Shown here: piece by piece, positions 9,946 to 21,034 of the stretch
Position numbering within the stretch: position 1 is the first letter of the stretch
Layout: each line of letters opens with the position of its first letter
Assembly: GCA_028023455.1 (NCBI GenBank)
Contig: JAQFVV010006645.1
Location: forward strand, 62,001 to 126,000
Direction: 5' to 3'
From: Epiperipatus broadwayi
Taxonomy: Eukaryota > Onychophora > Udeonychophora > Euonychophora > Peripatidae
DNA length: 64,000 nt
Position numbers and translations under genes: made by a program
Notes under the pieces: generated by a model
Seen by the model: only the letters and a program-made list of their open reading frames with translations
Databases searched by the model: none
What the model was told of the DNA's origin: nothing

Positions 9946-10950
9946 TGCATTGTTAAATGCATACTATTTGTTGATCTTTTCATAGCTACATTACATTATC
10001 ATTAAAGAGCTAAAATTTTCTGTATCAATTCTCTGTCCGAACAAAGTAAAAAGATGTCATAAAGTGCAACTGTTGTATTTAATGTCATTTAAATTGTTAC
10101 ACTACAGGCTCTTCTTAACTTTATAATTATTATATTTATTTTTTAATATTTGATCATTGTTAGAAACTTTTATGTTTTAAAATGTTATAAAGATTTTAAT
10201 AAATCTGCATGATTTATTTATTTATTAAAAAAAACTCGTAATAAAGTTCACATAAAGCCAAAATATCGTTTGTGTCATAGGAGTAAAAGATTAGAGTGGT
10301 TTCTAGTAATTATATCATTGTTAAGAAGTTTTATGGGATTTTATAGCAAACGGTGCCAAGTTTCTAAAATTTACACAAGTATAGCAATACAGGAATAAAG
10401 TAAGAGTTTAAAAAAAGCAAGTGAATGGAAAGATTGGCAGACAAATGATGAAGTGATTAAACAAATGGAACATAAATTTCTTTTCTTTGCCTTATAACTG
10501 AAGATTAGGTTTTTAAATGTGAGCTTTGTTTTGGAAAAAGGAATTCAACAGGAAAAAAAATGGAGGGGGGGGGGATCAATGGTTAATTAAAAGTAAATAA
10601 TTTTTCTCCAATAATTAGTATTATCTGACTGAAAAAAGCTTATGACACTCAATAGATTTTTACTAGTTTATGCTTATCTTATAAATTAATCCAATAAAAG
10701 ATACTATAAAGAAATAATAGGAAAAATTTGTGCATATAGAAAATTAGATTTTTTTTATTTTGTCATAATAATCATTTCCATATTTGTTATTTTAAGTAAT
10801 CTATGTAATTAATGAAAAGTAAAATATGTTTTAGATCTTTTTTTAATATTAACAAAAAAATTAAAATATCAATTTTTAATATTTAATTATCATTTGATAA
10901 TTTGTCAAAAAAGTATTTTATCTAATGTTAAAGAGTTATTAAAGTACATT
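9946..10950. other. No recognised feature
   Basis: AT-rich DNA with homopolymer runs, including ten Gs at 10565-10574. No coding frame or clear repeat structure seen. Confidence 0.5.
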
Positions 10951-10954
10951 ATCT

Positions 10955-12300
10955 TAGCTTATTTTGGAATGTAAAAAGTGGTAAAAAAGTATTTAAAAAA
11001 CACACTGTAAACATGAATTTGGTGGTAGAAATACCAGCTGATGTCTAATTCTAAAACCAAAACTCCCAACCTTCTCCCAGTTGCCATTCCTATATTCATC
11101 AAATGAAACAAGTTCCTCAAGTTTAGGCCCAATCTGATCAAGATTAACCTTGGGGCTCTACCCATGAGGGCTTTCCTATGATATCACTGAGGCTATAACA
11201 TTGATTCCTTGTGTCCAATGTGTGGGAAACAGGAAGAGACAATTGACCACATTTTATTTCAATGTGAATCCTGGTCAGAATTACAAAACTATGTACTGAT
11301 GAAAATGACCGTGCCTGACCCGACCTCTGTGATGATCCGGTCTGCCATTGAGAATGGTATATTCAGCTCCATCTATCTAGCAACCTTTATAAACTTTGGA
11401 ATATGGACCATCAGGTGTAAAACAGTGTTTGAGAAAGGATCTGTTCTTCTGACTGAAGACCTCTTTGTGAAATTCATCCATAAGGCAAGGAGATTTGATA
11501 AAGATAAGAGGACTTGTCTGCATTCACTGGCTGACCAAACTTGGGGCAGCTGAAAATATAGTGAACTATGAACAAACTGAACATTCCTGTCTAAACTGAT
11601 CAATGCAATTATTGTATACTATCAAATAAATTTTACAATTTATTTGGCCGATTGTTTAGCTACTGTTGAGGCTTCATTGAATATTGGTATGCAATCCCTC
11701 TACACCATAAATATGTGAGTTCCCTTTTTTTATTATTTAAGGTATTACTTCTTATGGATATGTTTGTCAAACACATTTAATGTATCCTGCCAACAATGGA
11801 ATGGCAAGTGCATGTTCCTGATGGTGATTCCTATTTAGACTCAATTTCTTTAACTACTGTAACCAATTAATGTAACTTCATAACTCATTTGATGTAGTAC
11901 CTAATTATTGGGCTAGCTGTTTGAAATGTCCACAAAAGTGTGAACCCTGATTGTATAATTCCATTTGTACATTTTTCTGTATTTCTTTTAAACTACCCTT
12001 CTAAACAATGGAACACCATATGCAAGTTCCTTATGGTATTTCATATTTATATCCAATTATTCTTTTAAATCATTATAACCAAATATTGTGATTCTTGTAA
12101 CTTGCTTGATGTACGTATCAATCATTAGACTGGTTGTATATAAAATTTGTTTGTAAACTTCTCTTTGTACATTCTACAGAATTGTTTTTAGTGTTTATCA
12201 CAAAATGATGGAACGTCAAATGCAAGTTTCTAACTGTATTCAAATGTTATTATATCCCCTGTATTGTACCTTTTCTATGAATAAAGTTATTTTTTGAAGT
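10955..12300 (+). mobile_element. 3' end of a second LINE type (zinc-finger tail plus 3' UTR)
   Basis: A 5'-truncated LINE. Coding remains from about 11000 lead, with one frame change near 11170, into an open frame at 11209-11553. After the stop, about 750 bp of 3' UTR contains three imperfect copies of a roughly 220-bp segment, each starting near a caatggaatg or aatggaac phrase (about 11795, 12005, 12205). It ends soon after an AATAAA at about 12280. The family differs from LINE A in having a cysteine-rich C-terminus. Confidence 0.6.
11209..11553 (+). pseudogene. LINE reverse-transcriptase C-terminal zinc-binding region
   Basis: 114 codons beginning MCPMCGKQEETIDHILFQC. The C-x2-C...H-x4-C pattern is the zinc-binding module (zf-RVT type) found after the reverse transcriptase in many LINE proteins. 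The start codon is internal: the coding sense extends upstream in another frame (LGLYP...LSYDI), so this is the tail of a frameshifted ORF2-like protein. The downstream part (IWTIRCKTVFEKG) is also typical of such tails. The enzyme core is absent. Confidence 0.65.
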
Positions 12301-12315
12301 GAAATTAAAAAGTGG

Positions 12316-12563
12316 AGATATATTAGATGTGATATGTTGAACTATTTCCATCATCTATGAATAGAAAATTTTAAACTTCATTTAAACTTTCCAAATACAA
12401 ACAACTTGTTAGTAATAATACATAAATATAGAACACAGGTGTGTTATTACTAGCAAGTGGTTTTTATTTGGAAAGTTTAAATAAAGTTTAAAATTTTCTA
12501 CACATTTCAACATTCATTCATAAATGATGGAAATAGTCCAATGTATCAGATCTAATAATATAC
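12316..12563. repeat. Foldback repeat, family C copy 1 (about 248 bp)
   Basis: Imperfect inverted repeat centred near 12440. The left arm has ttgaactatttccatcatct and the right arm agatgatggaaatagtcc-like sequence, with further pairing through ctttccaaataca/tatttggaaag. Related to 45491-45775, and a shared tail caaaccttcag lies just to the right in both. No coding potential. Probably a non-autonomous foldback element. Confidence 0.75.
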
Positions 12564-13189
12564 CATTTATTACAAACCTTCAGACAAATACTAAGTATGT
12601 GGATATATATGCTTTGAATATAAGTAACTTCAAAAGTTGGTATTCCACAGTTACAGGCTTATTACAATAGAAAGCAAAATGTAAAAAACATATAGCAAAC
12701 TTAACAAAGAATTGTCACAATAAATATAAATATCAAGTAGTAGAAAACAAACAATTTTAATTTAAAACTAAAACAAAATATGAAAATAAAATAACATGTA
12801 CAGTTATGCCATAATTCCAAAAATAGACTTACAAATCAAGAAGTGTGATAAGATTTTGATGTGGGCTTTTAGTCCTGATAAACATTAAACTGATTAATAA
12901 CACTAAAGATAAAACTATTATTAAGAACATTTTATAATTATATATTTTATTCAATGCAATAACTCAGTGAGTGTTGCAATCTATTCTGATACATTTTCAT
13001 TTACCATTGTCAAATTTCCTCCACTCACAACTTTGACACCACCCATTTCAGATAAATACAATAATGACTATTACTAATCATTACCGAAACTAGAGATTAT
13101 CTCTAGCACAGACATAAACTTTAAACCTCAGTTAAAGATTAAAATATAAAATGTAACAATTTACTCTAGATAAATACTTTTCATATAAT
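12564..13189. other. No recognised feature beyond a family C tail
   Basis: The first about 40 bp resemble the right flank of the family C copy at 45785-45830. The remainder is AT-rich and unassigned. Confidence 0.4.
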
Positions 13190-13345
13190 AAAGATATATA
13201 TGAGAGATAATGACCTGGGCCAACTGATGAGTGTTGGTTCAGCACGAAATGCATCTTGGAGTCATTTGTCGTTATTATATCTTTATTTAAGTGAATTTAA
13301 AAAGAATGGGGAAGTATGGAGGTGTTTATTATGTCTCTATTATAA
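13190..13345 (+). mobile_element. Family A (hammerhead-bearing) repeat, fragment
   Basis: About 150 bp matching the reverse complement of 23115-23260 and 20760-20900 (gagataatgacctgggccaa...cagcacgaaatgcat...). The fragment ends near a 14-G run at 13363-13376. It holds the best-preserved family A hammerhead core. The open frame at 13200-13382 is incidental. Confidence 0.65.
13211..13268 (+). ncRNA. Hammerhead ribozyme-like motif, family A copy 1
   Basis: CTGATGA (13224-13230) is followed by stem II GTGTT/AGCAC with loop GGTTC (13231-13245), then GAAA (13246-13249). Helix III is a minimal palindrome ATGCAT, with C at the cleavage position (13255). Stem I pairs CCAA (13220-13223) with TTGG (13256-13259) and, beyond an internal loop, TGAC with GTCA. 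All conserved core bases are present. A self-complementary helix III is known from dimeric type I hammerheads in Penelope-like elements and metazoan retrozymes. Activity is inferred, not shown. Confidence 0.7.
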
Positions 13346-13389
13346 TAGATCAAACACCAATTGGGGGGGGGGGGGGTCATGAAATATAC

Positions 13390-15040
13390 AGCAGACAATT
13401 ATTTTGATTTTCAAAAGATTAAAATCATTTGTTTTTCAAATAATGATTTAAAAAATAAATCAAAAAGGAAAGGTTTTATCTGTTACTTTACCATTGGTTA
13501 TCGCAGTACAATTTATTGATTCTCAGTCATTTAAAAATGAAATGCATTGCGACTAATTATAAATCATCGCGTAATTATAATTAGTTATAGCGATATATTT
13601 TGCAATTAAATTATTCTTTTAGAATTCATAAATTTCATAGCAAACTTAGCAAATATTCACAAATATAAATTAAAATCGAATTTAAAGGTTTTTTTTTTTT
13701 TTTTTTTAGAAAACAGAATTCTTAAAATAAATAAACATAATTATTAATAGCAATCCAAAATAAAATGTGTTACATGAAATAGTTGCACGTAAGAAAAAAA
13801 TACGCTTATTGTTGGAAGTGTGCGTCGAATAAAAATAATTTAAGAAGTCTAGTCTCGGTTTACATAACAATAGTAAAATAAAAATTTTAAAGAACCCTTT
13901 TTTATTGTTTTAAATTTTAAATTAAAAGTGAAAGAGTAATAGAAATCCATTCAAGTATGTTTGCTTTGAATGTTTATTAATATATAGTTAATTTAAATAT
14001 AATTAGCAAATTACATTAGAAAAACCAGTGTGTCTGCTGAATAAATTAGTAGCACACAAATAAATATATAAAGCAAAGAGAAGAAAGGTTATAGAATTTT
14101 AATAACAAATTAATTACTGTATGTTTTCTCTATTTGTTTTTTCGCTGATGTAATTCTAGAAAAGTAAAATTATTAACATAAATATATAAACAGCTAGTAA
14201 ACAACAACAACAAAGAGAAATATTAAATGTTCATGAAAATATATTACAAAAGTTAATTACATTATAGTATTCACAAAATAAATTTTAAAAAATAAAACTT
14301 TATATTAGTAAAGTTATAATCTTAATAATTAGGTTTATATTAATGTATTTTTCAATAAATTCATGTTAAGTGAATAGTTGGGCTAGGACTATTACATGTA
14401 TTATATATCGTAGAAAAAAAGAATTTCTCAGGGCATAGTGAATAAACACCTACCATGTTCATAATCTAGAGTTTGAATTCTTTTAGAATAAATTTTAATT
14501 TTTTTAATGTTCATTAGGAGTTTTTATATACATAACATAATAAACATACCTATTTTTAGTTAAAGAATAAAACAGTATTCTCCTCAAACCCTCACTCTTG
14601 GACAGCATGAAAAGTAATATCTTTTGCTTTACTGTTATTGTTTTTTGTTTATAGGTTATTGGAAAAGCATTTGCCCTTTCAGTGTGCTACTCCTATTACC
14701 TTATTAAAAAATGTTATGCCTAATATATAGCCAAACACACAAAAAAAGAAATATCAATTAATATTGTATAAATATTCAATAAAATTTGTTGCTATGATTT
14801 ACAACATTAAAGAAAAATAACATTTGAAATTCAAATTCTCAAATTAAATTGTGAAAAGTGAATTATTTTATACAAGGAGACTTTTTACAAGCTTTATGAT
14901 TCTAATTAAATCAGTTTTAGAAATATCATTCCATTTTTCTTCAACTAATTAAAAAATTCTAGATAAGCTGATCGTTTTAAGAGTTTTTTTTTTTTTAAGA
15001 TAAGCAATTAAAAATATTTTCGTCTAATTTAAATATGTAT
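13390..15040. other. No recognised feature
   Basis: AT-rich DNA with poly-T/poly-A runs (for example 13688-13707). No open frame above background and no repeat family recognised. Confidence 0.5.
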
Positions 15041-15047
15041 ATATCAT

Positions 15048-15380
15048 CATCATCAGTCATTATCAATCCACTATAGGATGAAGGTCTCTCCAAGTTCAAT
15101 CCATCTTTTCCTATCTTTAGCTTCTCTTCTCCACATCACCCCTGCACACTTTCTTATTTCATCCGTCCATCTCACACATGGTCTCTTTCTGGGTCTTTTA
15201 CAATCACTTGGAATCCAGTTTAAAATTTCAATTGTCCATCTCTTATCATCTCTTCTAGAAATATGTCCAGCCCAACTCTACTTCAGTCTTTTAATTTTTT
15301 CAATGAGATCAGTAGCACCTATTTGTTCTCTTACCCATATATGTGTAAAAACAAATTTCCATACATATATAAATATATAA
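15048..15380 (-). mobile_element. LINE relic, 3' end (same RTE/BovB-like family as A)
   Basis: On the minus strand 15380-15078 reads KFVFTHIWVREQIGATDLIEK, then SWAGHISRRDDKRWTIEILNW and RPCVRWTDEIRKCAG, the C-terminal domain of this LINE family. A TGATGATGA tail follows at 15047-15056 (plus strand atcatcatcatca), as in LINE A. Mostly open, with a stop in the K-SWAGH junction. It is a 5'-truncated copy. The long plus-strand frame over the same bases is a shadow. Confidence 0.75.
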
Positions 15381-15486
15381 TTGTCACATCCATGCTAAGA
15401 ATTGTCAGAAAATCTTTCTGTTACACAATTACTTAATTATATCAACCCATATTTACTATTTATGTATTTGAATAACAGTTCCATTT

Positions 15487-16151
15487 ATTATTTACAGGCC
15501 GTAATAACTAGTACTGGTTTTATCTTTCTCATTTGTTTGACATAGTTGAACTTACGGTTGGAAATACATTTTTAATTCAATTTCCAGAAGAAAAGAAAAA
15601 GAAATGTTATTTTAGATATCTGAGATGGAATTCTCTTGCCATTAGTAGCCTAAAACAACTCACTATTGCCTGCCCCATGATATAAAGTTTCATTCATAAT
15701 TTTAGGTTTCCAAAAAATTTTAAAAATCAAAGTAATGGTTAGCAATGCCACTATTATGTGAGTCTGTCAAGAAGTGACTCAGAAAAGCTCAGAATCATAA
15801 AATCAGCTTAGACAGAGAAATGGATTTCCAGTTCTATGTCTAAGCTGAGTTTTTCCAAGTCAATTATTAACAGCTTCACATAATAATGGCATCGCTAACC
15901 ATTACTTTGATTTTTAATATTTTTTTTTGAAACCTAAGATTATGTATAAAACTTTATGTCTTGGGGAAGGCAGTAATTAGTTGATTTAGGCTACTAATGG
16001 CAAAAGAATTCCATCTCAGATATCTAGAATAACATATCTTTTTCTTTTCTGCTGGAAAGTGAATTAAAAAGTATTCCCAACTATAAGTTCAACTATGTCA
16101 AACAAATAAGAAAGAAAAAGGCCAATACTAGTTACTATGGCCAGAAAATAA
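15487..16151. repeat. Long foldback repeat, about 665 bp
   Basis: Arms of about 300 bp pair around a centre near 15819. For example cttacggttggaaatac pairs with gtattcccaactataag, and agtaatggttagcaatgcc with ggcatcgctaaccattac. Divergence between arms is perhaps 10-15 percent. There is no recognised coding sequence and no hammerhead core. Element class unknown. Confidence 0.8.
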
Positions 16152-16448
16152 TCTGATAGTATTTGCCTTATAACTGTCAATTTCTCCCAAAATAACATAT
16201 TAAGTAATTATTTTCTTTATTGTAATTATATTATAAATAAATCAAAACAATAGACATAACTATAAATAAAAATATAAATTATTTTCAGACTTAAATGATA
16301 GTGATGAAATAATCAATTCAAAAGTTATAGGCTAAACTTTTTTTTTCTTATTCACTTTTGTCAAGGCTAAAATAAACTGCAGTAAAGCAGATAATGTACA
16401 AAATAAATCAATGACCTTAAATGGTGAACTATATATTTAAACATTAAT

Positions 16449-16573
16449 GGTATGGTTAGAATGTGTATTATATACCAGGATTTTTTAATCTTACACATTC
16501 AATCAAATCAGGAATGATTGGAATCATTACATAATTTTAAAAATCTTGATTTATAAAACATTCTAACCATATC
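16449..16573. repeat. Small foldback repeat (125 bp)
   Basis: Outer arms tatggttagaatgt / acattctaaccata, with partial inner pairing (gattttttaatctt / aaaaatcttg). Size and structure fit a MITE, but no clear target duplication was found. Confidence 0.55.
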
Positions 16574-16579
16574 ATCAGA

Positions 16580-17500
16580 GCTGATTTATCTTCTGATTTT
16601 TGATTGATTATTCAATCTGATTTTTGATTGATTATTCAACCACCATTACATCTGAAAATTCAATCTGTCAATTAAACAATTTCAAATATGTACTTTTACG
16701 AAAAAGAAATTGTTTTTACCTTGATTCTATTCTATGTATAGTTTAAGTGGTGCTTTATTTACAAAAACATTCTCATAATAGTTCATTAAAATGATTGATC
16801 CATGATTTACATTTTTAAAATAAATTATTGATTTCTGTATTTTTTTCCAGAAAATAAAAAAGTGTTATGATTAATTGATGAGATTTGATCATTGTGGTTA
16901 ACATTGACTACTATTTTCTTAAAAAAAACTTATTTTGGCAGATTAAGAATTATATCATAAACTTTAAAGATTCCTTAGTAATTTAAAATATTTATCTGTA
17001 GCTTTATTTGAAGCCTTATAATAAAGATTTTGTCTTGTTGTCATGCAAAACTGATATTGCAATCTGTTGAATGAAAATGTATGTATTTTGTAAAAAAAAA
17101 AAAATGTTTTATACTATTTTTTAACATAAAAATGTGCAAGTTGTTCACAAAATTGAGTCACTTTTCTCTGTCTTTTCTTATTCTATATGATTAATAAATT
17201 ATTCATTTTTCTATTAAGAGCTATATTATTAAACTAATTATCTTTTTGCAATGTTTGTTCCCAATTCCTATTTTGATTGTCTACTAATCTTTGCCACATT
17301 AACAAAAAATAATAACATAAGAAGTAAAATAAAATTGGAGTGATTCCAAAACAATAGCTATTTTATTAAATATTTATAGCCTATATTAAAATAAATAAAG
17401 CAATTTGATGTTATGCTTTTCTACACTGACCTGCTCTTTGATCTTTTCTTAAACATACTCATATATCATAAATTATTTATTTTTCAGATTTTCTTTATCT
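16580..17500. other. No recognised feature
   Basis: AT-rich. A direct duplication of tctgatttttgattgattattcaa occurs near 16591-16640. Otherwise nothing recognised. Confidence 0.45.
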
Positions 17501-17502
17501 GT

Positions 17503-17775
17503 ACTTTGATCATGAATATATAAGCATATCATTTGCTGACATACTTACACACGGAGCATGGTTTGTATATACTAATGTAATTTAAAGACAACTATAAGCT
17601 ATTCTGAAATGACTATATCTAATCAGAAGGAATGGCTAAGCCTCGTATATATCATCGAGATATGAGGCTCAGCCTTTCTCTCTAATTAGTTATAGTGACT
17701 TGAGAATAGTTTATAGTCATCTTGAAATTATGTTAATATATATGTCAGTAAATGGTATGCTTATATACGATCAAA
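17503..17775. repeat. Foldback repeat (about 273 bp)
   Basis: Inverted arms run from tactttgatca to tgatcaaaact. Internal pairs include agcatatcatttgctgaca / tgtcagtaaatggtatgct and ggctaagcctcgtat / atatgaggctcagcc around the centre near 17648. No coding capacity. Class unknown. Confidence 0.75.
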
Positions 17776-17779
17776 ACTA

Positions 17780-20030
17780 AAATATAGGTAGTCTCATTCT
17801 ACATTGTACATTCACTGACAGTTTACATAAACTAGCTGGGAGTTTTCAGTACTTTAAAATGTGTAATTGTTAACAATTATATTAAAAAACAAACAAACTC
17901 TTTATAATTTTTCAAAAAATTAAAGCATATAAAACCACACACACATTAACAATTCAGTAAAAAGTAGTTAGTGCTTATGATATATCGTTGATTTAAGTGT
18001 AAATGGAAATAGTAGGTTTAAAGAGTCAATTACAGGGCAAATATTCTACTAGAAGTCTCTTTATGGAGAAACAATAAAGGAGATGAAAATAGGAGGCTTG
18101 AAAATTGCTAATTGATGATGATTTAAATAACTTTTTTTTAATAATTTGCACTTTGGTTAAAAATAGGTAGAAGTTGGATATTTGAGGGGGGAAATGTATG
18201 CCTAATTATAATCTTTAAAAAAATGATTTAAATTTTATTCAGACTAAACATAATTTCAGTTTTATAAAACTGACAAACAGATGTGATTTTACTATTTCAT
18301 AGGTCCTTCATTCATAACACTTTATTATTATTAGCATTAGATGATATTAACATAATGCATATTCATGGAAATCACCCAAATAATATTTTATGTATTCATA
18401 ATGTTTTTGACATAGGAGAATAAAAGTTCTTTTTTGCAATAATCAGAAATGCCATTTCTCTGTTGATATAAGTTTAATCAAATGTCTTAACATCTTCCTA
18501 CACTAATAATACTCAAAATAAATATTAATAAAAAGATATGTAAAAAAGCTAATAAATAAAAGATGAAAGCAAGATAAATAGAATAGTCATAGAAAAAACA
18601 AATAATAGACACTTTTCATAATGAAATTTGAAAAAGGAAGGAAAAATAAATCTTAGTACAATGAAATATTGATTCATCTTTCTTTCATAGTTTGTTTGTC
18701 CTAATTACTCATCCACTGTTTTTGTTTCAGCATCATATAATTAACTTCTTTTTCTGGACCTATTATTACTCGAATAGTTATTTTATTATCTCAGTCATTA
18801 ATAAGTCTTCTTTTAACCCAACATTGTTATTGATATACAGTTTTTAACAAGAAATTGAAATGACATATAGTACTCCTTGTTTTTTTTTCCTTTGTATGAC
18901 CAAGTGAAGTCTTAAAACACTATTGTTGAAAGTAATTTTTTATTAAGGATAGTTATAAATGACCAGTTTTAAATTTTAATTCACTGATAAGTCTTTTTGT
19001 GCTTACTACTGTGACATTCACAGCAGTTACTGTGGTCTAGTATATTTTTTGCTACTGTTTTGTTTTTCTTAGCATAAACTATTTATTTCATTAAACAAAA
19101 TAAAGATGAGAATAAGATGATAAAAAGCTTATAAGAAATAATATCACAAATATAATACAACCACTCATTAAAAGTTTTTGCTTTCACCTGCTTTTGATAA
19201 GTCTTGGCAAAGTTTGTCACAACCTTACATTAGATGTGCAGAAATAATATGCACAATATAATGATAATGATTGTGAAAGTATTTTAGTTCTAGATAGAGA
19301 GTACAAGCTTTCAATGAGTAGCTATATGATATTAAATATATAAAAATCATCCACACAATATGATTATAACAAATGATTATGGAAGTAGTTTAGTTCTAGA
19401 AAGATCATATTTTAATAACTTTAAGCATAATAGAAGCACTAAACATAGGCCAATTAAAGATTTTTTAGTGAACAGTATCTTAATGATTATTGGGGCTATT
19501 CCAAACTGCCATGGAATAGCACTTCCAGTCATATTTTTTTCATCATAAAGTTATATAGAATGATATTCCAATGTTCTACTTACTGACATTTGTATAATTT
19601 TTATAATTGTTCCTAGATGTCAGCAATAATCAACAGGTAATTAAACTTTAGAATACAAAGTTAACTCATTGATGTCAAGTTGCCCAAAACATTAGCATTT
19701 ATTCATATTATATTTGTAAATCAAAAATGATTCTAAAGATATTTTTTATGTTTAAAAGTTATTTTCATTATGTTTAAAAAAATTTATAATAACTTATTTA
19801 ATTTTTATTAATAATTTCATATTTTAAAATGGGTAAACTTGTGTCAGCATGTGAATGAAAAATATCTTATTCCAGCTATTTATAAAATGTCAATTTTGTT
19901 TTTTTAATTTACTTAAATAAATTTATAGCTTTTAATATTTTTTAATTATGTCTAAAACTAATTTTAATAATAATTATACTAAAAAAATAGATTTATTACC
20001 TCTGCAATTTTATTCAAACTGATTATCATA
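17780..20030. other. No recognised feature
   Basis: 2.2 kb of AT-rich DNA without a credible coding frame. The small frame at 19360-19548 has no family features. Possibly old, unrecognisable repeat or intergenic/intronic DNA. Confidence 0.45.
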
Positions 20031-20032
20031 TA

Positions 20033-20200
20033 TCATCATCATTATCATCATCAACTATTATCAATCAACTGCAGGATGAAGATCTCTCCTCATATAATCA
20101 ATCTTCTCCAATCTCTAACCCCTCTTCTCCACACCATCCCTGTACACTTTCTTTATTTCATCCATTCTGGATCATTTAAAATCTCTTGGGATGTATTTTG
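20033..20200 (-). mobile_element. LINE relic, extreme 3' end (RTE/BovB-like)
   Basis: Plus strand tcatcatcattatcatcatcaa is followed by ctgcaggatgaagatctctcc and the reverse complement of the family C-terminus, closely parallel to 15047-15200. It is a severely 5'-truncated copy inserted in minus orientation. Confidence 0.65.
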
Positions 20201-20497
20201 ACATATATATGAAAAATTAAATTTTGTAAAGTTATATTTTGAGTTAATTTTATTAATCTGCAAATATCTCATCGTTATATTTTATATTAACTTTTTTTAA
20301 AAAAACAATATATTAATTAATATCATATTAAAATTATATTTATATAAACCTAGAGTACACATTTTGCAAATAATATATAAGAAAGGTTATGAATTATAAA
20401 AATAGAGTTGCTCTTTATACATACATTAATGAATAATAATTAAATTGTTTTTATATATAGCATTTAATGAGTTGCTATAATATTATTTTTTAAATAG

Positions 20498-20640
20498 GGC
20501 AAAACTCTCCATACAGTAGTGCCACCCTGTGCCAACCAGAGTAATCAATGGATGCTAGAAGGCTTGTGCATAAAATTTCTATCTAGTACCTACTCATCCA
20601 ATATCTCCAGACAAGTTTCTATTGTTTGCTTTCTACATCT
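20498..20640 (-). mobile_element. Family B repeat, decayed fragment
   Basis: Contains ggcaaaactct, gtagtgccaccctgtg, agtaatcaatggatgc, gcttgtgcataaaat and tactcatccaatatctcc in the same order as 54985-55110. The hammerhead region that follows is too eroded to count. The plus-strand frame at 20519-20704 is incidental. Confidence 0.6.
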
Positions 20641-20739
20641 TCCTTGCAAACATGACGAATCAAGATTTCATTATATAGATTTAAGTATAAGATACAACAT
20701 ATAATCCATAGATAAACAATATAACATCTTAATATATAG

Positions 20740-21034
20740 GGTATATGAGCACAGACTTTCACATGGCCCACCACTCTCCACTCTATCTCATATTACTGAT
20801 ACACTTGAACACATATACGTCGAAAAGATAAATAATCACCAATACATGTATTTCATGCTAAATCCGCAATCAACAGTTGGTCCAGATTACCATCTCTACA
20901 CATATATGCTATAAGTGCTCAGATATATATTAAGATAGCCAATCCTCATACTTCAATGGACAGGCTTCAATCTACTCCACACTCCAACTAACTCTTCAGC
21001 CGTCCATCCAATTGAAAATATGTGCTCATATACC
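20740..21034 (-). mobile_element. Family A element with short terminal inverted repeats
   Basis: A 295-bp unit bounded by perfect 14-bp inverted repeats: GGTATATGAGCACA at 20740-20753 and its complement at 21021-21034. The interior matches 23112-23360 in the same orientation. It is more divergent than other family A copies. Confidence 0.6.
20833..20889 (-). ncRNA. Hammerhead-like motif, family A copy 3 (decayed core)
   Basis: On the minus strand stem I is TAATC...CCAA with TTGG...GATTA. The core is CTGTTGA, with one of the invariant bases changed (CTGATGA expected). Stem II is weakened. GAAA is intact, followed by the palindrome ATACATGTAT. Probably inactive, but its distal stem I pair is compensatory relative to copies 1 and 2. 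Confidence 0.5.
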
